From positions 1-6,542 of the forward strand of contig JAHFHR010000040.1 of NCBI GenBank assembly GCA_023246815.1: a DNA stretch of 6,542 bases, given 5' to 3'. Position 1 is the first letter of the stretch, and the number at the start of each line of letters is the position of its first letter. The notes under the pieces were generated by a model, which made no database searches, was not told the origin of the DNA, and saw only the letters and a program-made list of their open reading frames with translations. The position numbers were made by a program, and so were the translations under genes. Positions 1 through 6,206 of the stretch are shown one piece after another. Source of the stretch: a bacterium. GTDB taxonomy: Bacteria; Patescibacteriota; Patescibacteriia; Buchananbacterales; UBA6539.

Positions 1-1
1 G

Positions 2-2011
2 CCAAATTATATGGTACAGGCTACGGCATTTCCTAATGATGCTGATATATCATATCAATGGTACCTCAACGCAATCAACATCAGACCGGCATGGTCCAAA
101 GAATTGTTGATACGTGAGGCTGAAAAAATTACCCGCACTGCTACCATTGCGATCATCGACACCGGCGTTGACTTGGATCATCCTGATTTGATCTCAAAAA
201 TATGGAGCAACACTGGTGAAGTAGCAAATAATAATATCGATGACGATCATAATTCATTCATTGACGATGTGCAAGGGTGGGATTTTGTGGATAACGATCG
301 TGACGCCAATCCGTTTATTGGAGCGAGTTTTGATGCTAGCGCGGTGAAGCACGGCACTATCGTGGCAGGGATTGCCGCAGCGACCAATAATAACACTCAG
401 GGTATTGCCGGCGTAGGTTGGTTTGCTCGTATCATGCCACTTCGTGTGCTTGATAGCAACGGCGCTGGTGATGTGTTTGCAGTAGTGCGCGCGATTGATT
501 ATGCGGTTACTAATGGTGCTGATGTCATTAACATGAGCTTTGTGGGTAGTGGTTTTTCTCAGAGTCTATTTGAAGCGATTCGTCGAGCGTACGATAATGA
601 CATTGTCGTAGTGGCCGCGGCTGGTAATACTGATCCAGCCGTTAATGGCATCAATCTTAATGTTGAAAAGGCATATCCAGTTTGTTATGACGGTTCGTCA
701 GAGCAGAACATGGTGATTGGTGTAGCGTCAGTAGGTCAAAATTTTGCCAAGTCAGCGTTTTCTAATTTTGGTGAGTGTATTGATGTGACTGCGCCGGGGG
801 AGGGTATCTGGTCAACCCAAGTTTTTGCAACCGGACTCGATGGTTTTAGTAAGTACTACGATGGTTTTTGGTCTGGTACTTCACTGGCCGCGCCGCAGGT
901 GAGTGGTACTGCAGCAATGTTGCGGGCGTTGCGCCCTGGGTTTAGCGCTTCGGAGATTCAAGATTTTATTATCGCCAGTGCTAAAAATATTGATGTCTAT
1001 AATCCGACGCTTACTGGTCAACTCGGCTCAGGCATGTTGGACACTCTACAAGCACTTGAGTTTACACTTGATTCTCGTGTACCGCAGACTCAGGACGGAC
1101 AAAATAATTATGTAGTGGCTAGTCTAGGGTATGGGGCTTTCCCACAAATTAAGGTGCTCAAGACGGACGGTAGCGTTTTTAAGGAATTTTTTGCGTATAG
1201 CCCTAATTTTACCGGACCAATTAACGTTGCTACTGGTGATATTAACAGTGATGGTAAAGCCGAAATCGTCACTGGTGCTGGTGTTGGCGGCGGTCCGCAT
1301 GTGCGGGTATTCAACATTGAAGGACAGGTGATGTTCCAATTTTTTGCTTACGAGACTTCATCACGCGGTGGCGTGGCGGTGGCGGTGGCAGATGTCACCG
1401 GCACGAGTGATGAAGAAATTATTACTGGCGCGGGAAAAGGGCAGAAGCCGGTTGTTAAGGTTTTTGATCGTACTGGTAAAGAGTTGTACAGTTTTTTGGC
1501 GTACGCGGAAGGCTTTACCGGTGGTGTAAAAGTTGCCGCGGGTGATTTTGACCATGATGGCAAAGCTGAGATCGTCACTGGGGCTGGTGCTGGCGGCGGA
1601 CCACACGTGCGGGTGTTTAAGCCGGACGGAGCACTGGTCTCTCAGTTTTTTGCGTACAATCAAAATGTTAAGGGTGGCGTGAATATTGCGGTGGGGGACG
1701 TACATGCTGATGGGCAGGATGAAATTATCGTTAGTATTGAATCAGGTTCGGTGCCAACGGTGCGCGTCTTTAATTTCCGTGGAGCAGAATTACACAGCTT
1801 CTTTGCGTATGAGCCAACCATGTTATCTGGGGTACAGTTGGCCGTTGATGATGTTGATAATAATGGTGTCGCAGAGATTATTACTGGGCCGGGACGAGGG
1901 GGGTCACCACTGACCAAAATTTTTGATCGTTTTGGTGTACTTAAGTACGAATTTTTTGCTCACGGCCGAACTACGCACACCGGTGTGCAGCCGGCCGTGT
2001 TGCGCTACTAA
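2..2011 (+). CDS. Secreted subtilisin-like serine protease (peptidase S8) with C-terminal FG-GAP-like repeats, 5' partial
   Basis: This is a subtilase that hydrolyses peptide bonds, probably outside the cell. Residues are numbered from the first visible Met (position 11). The S8 triad is complete: Asp50 in AIIDTGVDLDHPDL, His114 in HGTIVAG, Ser291 in SGTSLAAPQVSG; the oxyanion-hole Asn is Asn206 in AAAGN. The catalytic domain spans about 16-350. Residues 367-666 form six repeats of 51 residues, described separately. The reading frame is open to the left edge, and the codons before Met11 read P-N-Y. An EPNY-like stretch shortly before the QWYLN segment is usual at the propeptide/protease junction of subtilases, so I infer that the true start, signal peptide and propeptide lie upstream, outside the window. 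The C-terminus has no sortase motif or membrane helix; it ends in ...AVLRY. Cys225 and Cys256 are the only cysteines and might pair. A GtrA gene follows after 19 bp without a terminator. Family assignment is certain; substrate is unknown. Confidence 0.95.
   Translation, partial: PNYMVQATAFPNDADISYQWYLNAINIRPAWSKELLIREAEKITRTATIAIIDTGVDLDHPDLISKIWSNTGEVANNNIDDDHNSFIDDVQGWDFVDNDRDANPFIGASFDASAVKHGTIVAGIAAATNNNTQGIAGVGWFARIMPLRVLDSNGAGDVFAVVRAIDYAVTNGADVINMSFVGSGFSQSLFEAIRRAYDNDIVVVAAAGNTDPAVNGINLNVEKAYPVCYDGSSEQNMVIGVASVGQNFAKSAFSNFGECIDVTAPGEGIWSTQVFATGLDGFSKYYDGFWSGTSLAAPQVSGTAAMLRALRPGFSASEIQDFIIASAKNIDVYNPTLTGQLGSGMLDTLQALEFTLDSRVPQTQDGQNNYVVASLGYGAFPQIKVLKTDGSVFKEFFAYSPNFTGPINVATGDINSDGKAEIVTGAGVGGGPHVRVFNIEGQVMFQFFAYETSSRGGVAVAVADVTGTSDEEIITGAGKGQKPVVKVFDRTGKELYSFLAYAEGFTGGVKVAAGDFDHDGKAEIVTGAGAGGGPHVRVFKPDGALVSQFFAYNQNVKGGVNIAVGDVHADGQDEIIVSIESGSVPTVRVFNFRGAELHSFFAYEPTMLSGVQLAVDDVDNNGVAEIITGPGRGGSPLTKIFDRFGVLKYEFFAHGRTTHTGVQPAVLRY
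1109..2008 (+). repeat. Six tandem 153-nt (51-residue) FG-GAP/VCBS-like repeat units
   Basis: The protease C-terminus repeats with an exact 51-residue period. The F-[FL]-A-[YH] motif starts at residues 393, 444, 495, 546, 597 and 648. Acidic loops of the form D-x-[DN]-x-[DN]-G start at 410, 512 and 614, with weaker versions at 461 and 563, also 51 apart. Unit consensus: E-I-[IV]-T-G-A-G-x-G-G-x-P-x-V-[RK]-V-F, then a G turn, FFAY, GGV and the acidic loop. Units begin near 1109, 1262, 1415, 1568, 1721 and 1874; the last is about 45 residues. The first unit is degenerate at its beginning (YVVASLGYG in place of EIVTGAG). Such repeats in FG-GAP/VCBS proteins fold as beta-propeller blades with calcium-binding loops; a six-bladed propeller is my inference. 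Likely role: adhesion or substrate binding for the protease. Confidence 0.92.
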
Positions 2012-2030
2012 TAAAGATTGATTCTGTATT

Positions 2031-2465
2031 GTGTATATTATAGAACAAAGTATTACTTACCTCCGCCGATTTCCGTTACTGAAAGAATTTGTTAAATTTG
2101 CAATTATTGGTACCACTTCATCGGTGATTAATTTTATCATCTACTATTCAGTGACCGCCATTTGGGAGGTATGGTATGTCTACTCCTCAATCTGGTCGTT
2201 TGTACTGTCAGCGGTATTTAATTTCACCATGAACAAGGTTTGGACCTTTCGTAATCATCACTTTGGGATTGATGAAATAACGCGCCAGATTAGTCGCTAT
2301 CTGTTGGTGATGCTGGTGGGACTCGGCGTTAATACTGGTATTATTTATGGTGTTACTGAGGGTTTGGGCGTTGATTGGCGGTTATCATGGGTGGTAGCGA
2401 CCGGCATTGTGGCTAGTTGGAACTTTATCCTTAATCGGTATTGGACATTTCGTCATCAGCGCTAG
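2031..2465 (+). CDS. GtrA family membrane protein (putative polyprenyl-linked sugar flippase)
   Basis: This 144-residue integral membrane protein matches the GtrA family in length and layout. Four hydrophobic segments lie at about 20-44, 49-67, 89-108 and 118-134. The family's repeated signature occurs twice: FNFTMNKVWTFR (63-74) and WNFILNRYWTFR (130-141), each at the end of an even-numbered helix. GtrA of phage and bacterial O-antigen modification systems is thought to flip bactoprenol-phosphate-sugar across the membrane. The start is GTG at 2031; an in-frame TGA at 2019-2021 rules out anything further upstream except the rare ATT at 2028. No Shine-Dalgarno sequence is visible in the 19 bp after the protease stop, so translation may depend on coupling. 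It precedes a sugar-nucleotide enzyme and a DPM1-like glycosyltransferase, which fits a role in lipid-linked sugar transport. The transported sugar cannot be read from sequence. Confidence 0.92.
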   Translation: MYIIEQSITYLRRFPLLKEFVKFAIIGTTSSVINFIIYYSVTAIWEVWYVYSSIWSFVLSAVFNFTMNKVWTFRNHHFGIDEITRQISRYLLVMLVGLGVNTGIIYGVTEGLGVDWRLSWVVATGIVASWNFILNRYWTFRHQR

Positions 2466-2478
2466 TTTTTATTGGCCT

Positions 2479-2507
2479 TTGTCCATTCGTTTTATTTTAG
2501 GTATACT
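2479..2507 (+). promoter_or_regulatory. Sigma70-type promoter for the glycan gene cluster
   Basis: A -35 like TTGTCC (2479-2484, 4 of 6 to TTGACA) is followed after 17 bp by TATACT (2502-2507, 5 of 6 to TATAAT). Transcription would start near 2514-2516, leaving only about 6-8 nt before the ATG at 2522 and no room for a Shine-Dalgarno site. The -10 sits inside the short inverted repeat GTATA-C-TATAC (2501-2511), which may be chance in AT-rich sequence. It lies in the 56-bp gap after the gtrA-like gene, the largest plus-strand intergenic space. Confidence 0.6.
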
Positions 2508-2521
2508 ATACGTACACATCT

Positions 2522-3556
2522 ATGGCTACTAAAGCAATTTTTGAAAAGAAAAATATCTTAGTCACTGGTGGCGCGGGGTTTATCGGTTCACACCTCTGTG
2601 ATGAGCTGGTCAAAAAAAATAAAGTGATTTGTATTGATAACTTTATTTCTGGCGATGAGGCAAATATTGATCACTTACTACAGCATCCGGATTTTCAGTT
2701 TATTAAGCATGACATCGTTGAACCGATTGCACTTGAAACGCTGCCTGAGCTTGAAAAGTTTCGCGTACAGTTTCAAGGAATTCAGGAGATTTACCACCTC
2801 GCGTCACCGACATTACCCAAGGGATTTGAGCAGACCATTATGCAGACTGCGCTTACTAACTCAGTCGGTACGCGCAACGTGTTAGAACTTGCAGTTGGTT
2901 ATAAAGCAAAATTTTTGTTGGCATCATCCTCGGTGGTGTATGGTCCACGCACGGCAGAGCGGATATACTTTAGTGAAGACTATGTCGGCCGGGTTGACCA
3001 GTTAAGTCCTCGTTCATCATATGATGAAGGTAAACGTTTTTCTGAAACGCTCACCGCTACCTATGCCCAGGTTCACGGTCTTGATACCTGCATCGCGCGC
3101 ATCTTTCGCACTTATGGTCCCCGCATGAAAATTGACAGCGGTCAGATGATCCCCGACTTTATCTTTAATGCCCTTGAAGGAAAGCCCTTGGAAGTCTTTG
3201 GCGATGCCAGCTTTTCATCTTCATTTTGTCATGTGTCTGATATCGTCAATGGCCTAATGAAACTGATGAAACATGGTGAAACCAAACCGGTCAACCTTGG
3301 CTCAGATCTTGAGTATAAAGTTATTGACGTGGCCAAAAAAGTGATTGAGCTGACTGGGTCAACCTCAGAAATTGTATTTCAAAAACCACTGTTATTTATG
3401 ACGCCATTGGGACTGCCTGAGATTACCGTCGCCAAAGAGCGTTTTGGGTGGTTTCCCATTGTGTTACTGGAGGATGGTCTTCAGGGGGTCATTGATTATG
3501 TCCGGGCGCATAAATCAATTATTAGTTCGACCAGTAAGCGGCAGGTAGACTTATGA
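2522..3556 (+). CDS. Extended SDR / NAD-dependent epimerase-dehydratase, UDP-glucuronate decarboxylase-like
   Basis: This 344-residue cytoplasmic enzyme has the NAD-binding Rossmann motif GGAGFIGSH (16-24), the ribose-binding acidic residue Asp39, and the SDR catalytic pair Tyr167/Lys171 in SSYDEGKR. The order of motifs (HLASP at 92-96, YDEGKR, RIFRTYGPRM at 193-202, C-terminal LPEITVAKERFGW at 298-310) is that of UDP-glucuronate decarboxylases (UXS), which make UDP-xylose. However, the Glu of the (S/T)-S-E-V-Y-G motif, essential in UXS and ArnA (Glu434), is Val138. The Arg of the R-K-P-D/S-I motif (ArnA Arg619) is Gly297. The Arg of the Q-T-R-x-F segment is Ser233. About 15 extra residues (near 70-86) sit before HLASP. 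The reaction may therefore be an epimerisation, reduction or something else on a sugar nucleotide; I would not name it UXS. The start ATG lies just behind the promoter without a ribosome site. Its stop overlaps the next start (ATGA), so the two genes are translationally linked. Confidence 0.9.
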   Translation: MATKAIFEKKNILVTGGAGFIGSHLCDELVKKNKVICIDNFISGDEANIDHLLQHPDFQFIKHDIVEPIALETLPELEKFRVQFQGIQEIYHLASPTLPKGFEQTIMQTALTNSVGTRNVLELAVGYKAKFLLASSSVVYGPRTAERIYFSEDYVGRVDQLSPRSSYDEGKRFSETLTATYAQVHGLDTCIARIFRTYGPRMKIDSGQMIPDFIFNALEGKPLEVFGDASFSSSFCHVSDIVNGLMKLMKHGETKPVNLGSDLEYKVIDVAKKVIELTGSTSEIVFQKPLLFMTPLGLPEITVAKERFGWFPIVLLEDGLQGVIDYVRAHKSIISSTSKRQVDL

Positions 3557-4227
3557 AAATCGTGGTAGTGATTCCGGCCTACAACGAGGCCTCCGTGATT
3601 GCTTCGGTGATAGCGCCGGTTGTACAGCAGGGGTATGAGGTAGTGGTGGTTGATGACGGTTCCAAAGACGCTACCGCCACGATTGCTCAACAGGCTGGTG
3701 CATTGGTGGTGCGCCATTTTTTAAATCGTGGACAAGGTGCGGCGCTACAGACCGGTATCACTTATGCGGTGCACCACGATGCGGACTGTATCGTCACCTT
3801 TGATGCTGATGGCCAACATCACGCCGATGAAATCGATCAGCTGGTGCAGCCACTATTATTAGGCACGGTGGATGCGGTACTCGGCTCACGGTTCTTAAGA
3901 AAAGGTAACAGCATTCCTTGGCAGCGTCAGCTACTCTTAAAAACGGCCACGGCATTTACAAAGCTCTATACCGGACTGGGGGTTACCGATGCACACAACG
4001 GCTTTCGAGCATTGAGCCGCGTTGCTGCAAGGCAGATATTCATTGCCCGTGACGGTATGGCTCATGCCTCAGAAATTATTGAGCAGATTAGAAAATATCA
4101 TCTGCGATTTATCGAAGTTGGTGTGACTATTGATTATACCTACTATTCACAACACAAAGGTCAGAAATTGACCAACTCATTCAACATTATCTGGGAACTT
4201 TTACTGGGCCGGATTACTAAAAGTTAA
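3553..4227 (+). CDS. Glycosyltransferase family 2, DPM1/GtrB-like (polyprenyl-phosphate sugar synthase type)
   Basis: This 224-residue GT-A fold transferase probably moves a sugar from a nucleotide donor to a polyprenyl phosphate at the inner face of the membrane. Visible motifs are VVIPAYNEA (5-13), VVVVDDGSKD (30-39), NRGQGAALQTG (58-68), the metal-binding DADGQ (Asp84, Asp86), LGSRF and DAHNGFRALSR. These are typical of the dolichol-phosphate mannose synthase/GtrB branch. It lacks the C-terminal membrane helices of GtrB; the DUF2304 protein encoded 5 bp downstream could supply the membrane anchor. The start ATG overlaps the stop of the SDR gene by 4 nt; only a weak AGG (3543-3545) lies upstream, so translational coupling is likely. 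The donor sugar is not predictable; glucose or mannose is common in the family, but the neighbouring SDR hints at a modified sugar. Confidence 0.92.
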   Translation: MKIVVVIPAYNEASVIASVIAPVVQQGYEVVVVDDGSKDATATIAQQAGALVVRHFLNRGQGAALQTGITYAVHHDADCIVTFDADGQHHADEIDQLVQPLLLGTVDAVLGSRFLRKGNSIPWQRQLLLKTATAFTKLYTGLGVTDAHNGFRALSRVAARQIFIARDGMAHASEIIEQIRKYHLRFIEVGVTIDYTYYSQHKGQKLTNSFNIIWELLLGRITKS

Positions 4228-4232
4228 CACCT

Positions 4233-4571
4233 ATGAATATTATTACGGTTCTTATTTTATTGTTTGTGGCGTTTGTGCTGTGGCGGACAACCATTCGTTT
4301 TCGGCGCAATGATATTACTGGTCGTGAATTATTTATTTGGATGGTATTTTGGTTGCTGGTGGCCGCGGCCACACTGGTACCAAAACAGACGGACGTATTG
4401 GCTCAGTTGGTTGGTGTGGAGCGGGGAGCGGATTTACTGGTGTACATTTCAATCATTGTCCTATTTTTTGTACTGTTTCGGATTATCGTTAAGCTGGAAA
4501 AGATTGAGCGTGACATCACTACGGTAGTACGACATACCGCGCTTCATGAAAAGCAACAGCCTCGTGACTAA
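4233..4571 (+). CDS. DUF2304 family membrane protein
   Basis: This 112-residue protein has three hydrophobic segments (about 2-17, 33-49 and 68-82) and a charged cytoplasmic-type tail. It shows the features I associate with DUF2304: RRNDITGRE (24-32), the signature VERGADLLVY (62-71) and the amphipathic VKLEKIERDIT (86-96), which may form a short coiled coil. DUF2304 genes are often found directly after DPM1-like GT2 genes, and here the gap is only 5 bp. The biochemical role of the family is not established. I infer a membrane anchor or partner for the soluble GT2 upstream. No Shine-Dalgarno site is seen before the ATG (upstream reads AACACCT). The next gene starts within or just after its end. 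Confidence 0.88.
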   Translation: MNIITVLILLFVAFVLWRTTIRFRRNDITGRELFIWMVFWLLVAAATLVPKQTDVLAQLVGVERGADLLVYISIIVLFFVLFRIIVKLEKIERDITTVVRHTALHEKQQPRD

Positions 4572-4573
4572 GG
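4570..4573 (+). promoter_or_regulatory. Ribosome binding site AAGG deciding the start of the WbbL-like gene
   Basis: AAGG lies 5 nt before the ATG at 4579 and overlaps the TAA stop of the DUF2304 gene. It is the clearest Shine-Dalgarno-like site on the plus strand and favours 4579 over the ATG at 4546. Confidence 0.5.
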
Positions 4574-4578
4574 TTAAA

Positions 4579-5628
4579 ATGGAGAAAAAGAAAGTTTTAA
4601 TCGTTATTGTAACGTACAACGGCGCCGACTACATCGGCGACTGTTTGTCTAGCCTTGCGCTTACGACCTATTCAGAAGATGCATTTCAAGTAATGGTTAT
4701 TGATAATGCATCAACAGATACAACAGTGGCATCAGTCAAAACTCACTTCCCTGACGCTGTACTACTTGAGCAAAAAGAAAATTTAGGGTTTGCTAAAGCG
4801 AATAATATTGGTATGCGCTATGGCATTGACCATGGTTTTGAGTATATCTATTTACTTAACCAAGACACGGTGGTTGAGCCGAGTTTTCTTACAGAGGCAG
4901 TAGCGCTAGCTGAGAGTAACGCCGATATCGCGGCGGTCCAGTCTAAATTGCTACTCTTTGAGGACAAGACAAAAATTAACAGCATTGGCAACGAAATTCA
5001 CTATTTAGGCTTTGGTTTTGCCGGTGGGCATAAAACCGTTGACCGGCCACTTGAGCCAAAACCAATTACCTATGCTTCAGGTGCGGCAGTGCTCTTGCGT
5101 ACCAGCGCGTTACAGAACGTAGGGTTGTTCAATGAAGATTTTTTTATGTACCACGAAGATACGGATTTGGGTTGGCGATTGTGGCTGGCCGGATATCGGG
5201 TGATGTTAGCACCTGCGTCGGTTGTCTACCACAAGTATCAGTTTTCGCGCAGTATTAAAAAGTTTTACTATATGGAGCGTAACCGCTATCTGACTATTTT
5301 CCAAAACTATGATTTTAAGACACTCCTTTTGATTTTGCCAGCACTAGCGCTGATGGACTGCGCCATGTTTTTCTACTCATTTTTTGCCGGCTGGTGGCAT
5401 GAGAATTTGAAAGTATTTAGTTTTTTCTGTAAGCTTTCAACGTGGCAGCAGATACAAAAAACCCGGCAACAGGTGCAGGGTACGCGCAAGCGTAGTGATC
5501 GGGAAGTGGTAGAGAAATTTGTTGGACGGATTGAGTTTCAGGATCTTTCTAATCCGTTGTTAACGTATGTTGCCAATCCAGTTTTTGATTTATATTGGAG
5601 ACTAGTTAAGAGATTTATTTGGTGGTAA
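4579..5628 (+). CDS. Glycosyltransferase family 2, WbbL/rhamnosyltransferase-like
   Basis: This 349-residue GT2 enzyme transfers a sugar from a nucleotide donor, probably onto a growing lipid-linked or surface glycan at the cytoplasmic face. Numbered from the ATG at 4579: VLIVIVTYNG (6-15), DNASTD (42-47), NLGFAKANNIG (68-78), the metal site LLNQDT (92-97), the SGAAVLLR segment (167-174), and FMYHEDTDLGWRLWLAGY (189-206), whose EDTD and LGWR carry the usual catalytic and acceptor residues. The later MERNRY (232-237) is also typical of WbbL-like enzymes. A hydrophobic stretch at about 248-270 could attach it to the membrane; the basic tail ends in IWW. I prefer the start at 4579 because MEKKKVLIVIVTYN is the usual N-terminus and AAGG precedes it. 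An in-frame ATG at 4546 would add 11 residues and overlap the DUF2304 gene by 26 nt. Rhamnose is only the commonest donor of the subgroup, so substrate is open. Its end overlaps cutA on the other strand by 14 bp. Confidence 0.93.
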   Translation: MEKKKVLIVIVTYNGADYIGDCLSSLALTTYSEDAFQVMVIDNASTDTTVASVKTHFPDAVLLEQKENLGFAKANNIGMRYGIDHGFEYIYLLNQDTVVEPSFLTEAVALAESNADIAAVQSKLLLFEDKTKINSIGNEIHYLGFGFAGGHKTVDRPLEPKPITYASGAAVLLRTSALQNVGLFNEDFFMYHEDTDLGWRLWLAGYRVMLAPASVVYHKYQFSRSIKKFYYMERNRYLTIFQNYDFKTLLLILPALALMDCAMFFYSFFAGWWHENLKVFSFFCKLSTWQQIQKTRQQVQGTRKRSDREVVEKFVGRIEFQDLSNPLLTYVANPVFDLYWRLVKRFIWW

Positions 5629-5941
5629 CCGATATTACCCATTGTTCATACTCTTTTGTCGCAGTAGAGTTTGATTTCTTAATGCATGGTACATCGTAGC
5701 TGTGTATTTTTTTAATTTCTGTTTTTACAGAATTCCACCGGTTGTCAGTTGTGGTAAACAGACCAGCGTACTCTTTGGCTTGGTTAATTCTGCCTTTCCA
5801 CCAAAATATTGACTCAATCGGATAGAATGTTGCGCAGGCAATAAGTTTTTTCTTCAATAAAACAGAAGCGATTTTTTTCGCTTCGGTTTTATTCTTGAAT
5901 GTGACGTAAATGGTGATCATGGATCTAAGATGCCGTGTCAT
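5615..5941 (-). CDS. cutA: CutA-like protein (divalent-ion tolerance family)
   Basis: CutA is a small trimeric ferredoxin-like protein linked to copper tolerance in E. coli, though its general function is debated. From the ATG at 5941 it has 108 residues; the family is usually 100-115. Recognisable parts are MITIYVTFKNKTEAKKIA (8-25), the KKLIACATFYPIESIFWWKG segment and KKIHSYDVPCI, corresponding to the conserved A-C, Y/F-W-W and H-x-Y-x-V-P positions of the family. The start is uncertain: the ATG at 5941 lies 7 nt after the stop of the upstream dehydratase gene, but family proteins usually begin at the equivalent of Met8 (position 5920). Neither has a good Shine-Dalgarno site. It is probably cotranscribed with the dehydratase gene. 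Its last codons overlap convergently with the glycosyltransferase gene. The family call is secure; a metal role here is not shown by sequence. Confidence 0.92.
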   Translation of the reverse strand: MTRHLRSMITIYVTFKNKTEAKKIASVLLKKKLIACATFYPIESIFWWKGRINQAKEYAGLFTTTDNRWNSVKTEIKKIHSYDVPCIKKSNSTATKEYEQWVISVTTK

Positions 5942-5948
5942 TACTCAT

Positions 5949-6197
5949 TCAGGATGCCATACTTAAATAGATCTCGTCGATAGTTTTGGCAAGCGCATGA
6001 TCTTTGTCGGTTACTGTACTTGCTTCTGAATGGGTCGTCAGCCGGACCTCAACGTTGCTGTAGCCATGGATGAGCAGGTCGGGGTGGTGGTTGGCGGCAT
6101 TAGCCGCATCTTTAATCCGATTGACAAACTCAACCGCCTGATTAAAGCCTTTGCATTTGAAATCCTTAATTAAACTACCACTTTTTTCTTCCCACAT
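5949..6197 (-). CDS. Pterin-4a-carbinolamine dehydratase (4a-hydroxytetrahydrobiopterin dehydratase), minimal form
   Basis: The enzyme dehydrates 4a-hydroxytetrahydropterin after aromatic amino acid hydroxylation; in many bacteria without such hydroxylases its role is unclear. From the ATG at 6197 it has 82 residues. The active-site region is intact: ANHHPDLLIHGYSNVEVRL (35-53) with His37, His38, Pro39 and Asp40, then THS with His56, and the VTDKDHALAKTID segment (62-74) that matches the family's L-T-x-x-D-x-x-L-A-x-x-I-D. The protein begins directly at the W-x(4)-G-x-L strand and lacks the N-terminal helix of 20 or so residues found in typical 95-110 residue members. An extension to the TTG at 6218 adds 7 residues, but that codon precedes the -10 element, so I reject it. 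A promoter lies just upstream, and cutA follows after 7 nt. Confidence 0.92.
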   Translation of the reverse strand: MWEEKSGSLIKDFKCKGFNQAVEFVNRIKDAANAANHHPDLLIHGYSNVEVRLTTHSEASTVTDKDHALAKTIDEIYLSMAS

Positions 6198-6206
6198 AGT
6201 AATTAC

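Noticed and set aside
903..1917. Several open frames of 60-114 codons on both strands inside the protease gene
   Set aside because: They follow the 153-nt repeat and are shadows of it; the translated sequences are low in recognisable motifs and have no start signals.
1109..2008. Regular repeat considered as a CRISPR-like or satellite array
   Set aside because: The period is 153 nt, units are diverged, the frame is open throughout and the repeat makes sense only as protein.
2501..2511. Inverted repeat GTATA-C-TATAC as an operator
   Set aside because: Arms of 5 bp in AT-rich promoter DNA are expected by chance and the symmetry is largely that of the -10 box.
2634..2885. 83-codon open frame within the SDR gene, plus strand
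   Set aside because: Out of frame with a well-supported enzyme, no start signal and no recognisable domain.
3496..3717. 73-codon minus-strand open frame spanning the SDR/GT2 junction
   Set aside because: Antisense to two well-supported genes; His/Arg-rich composition is a mirror of the GT2 codons.
4546..4578. Earlier ATG for the WbbL-like glycosyltransferase
   Set aside because: It adds 11 residues not typical of the family and overlaps the DUF2304 gene by 26 nt; the ATG at 4579 has AAGG at proper distance. It cannot be excluded.
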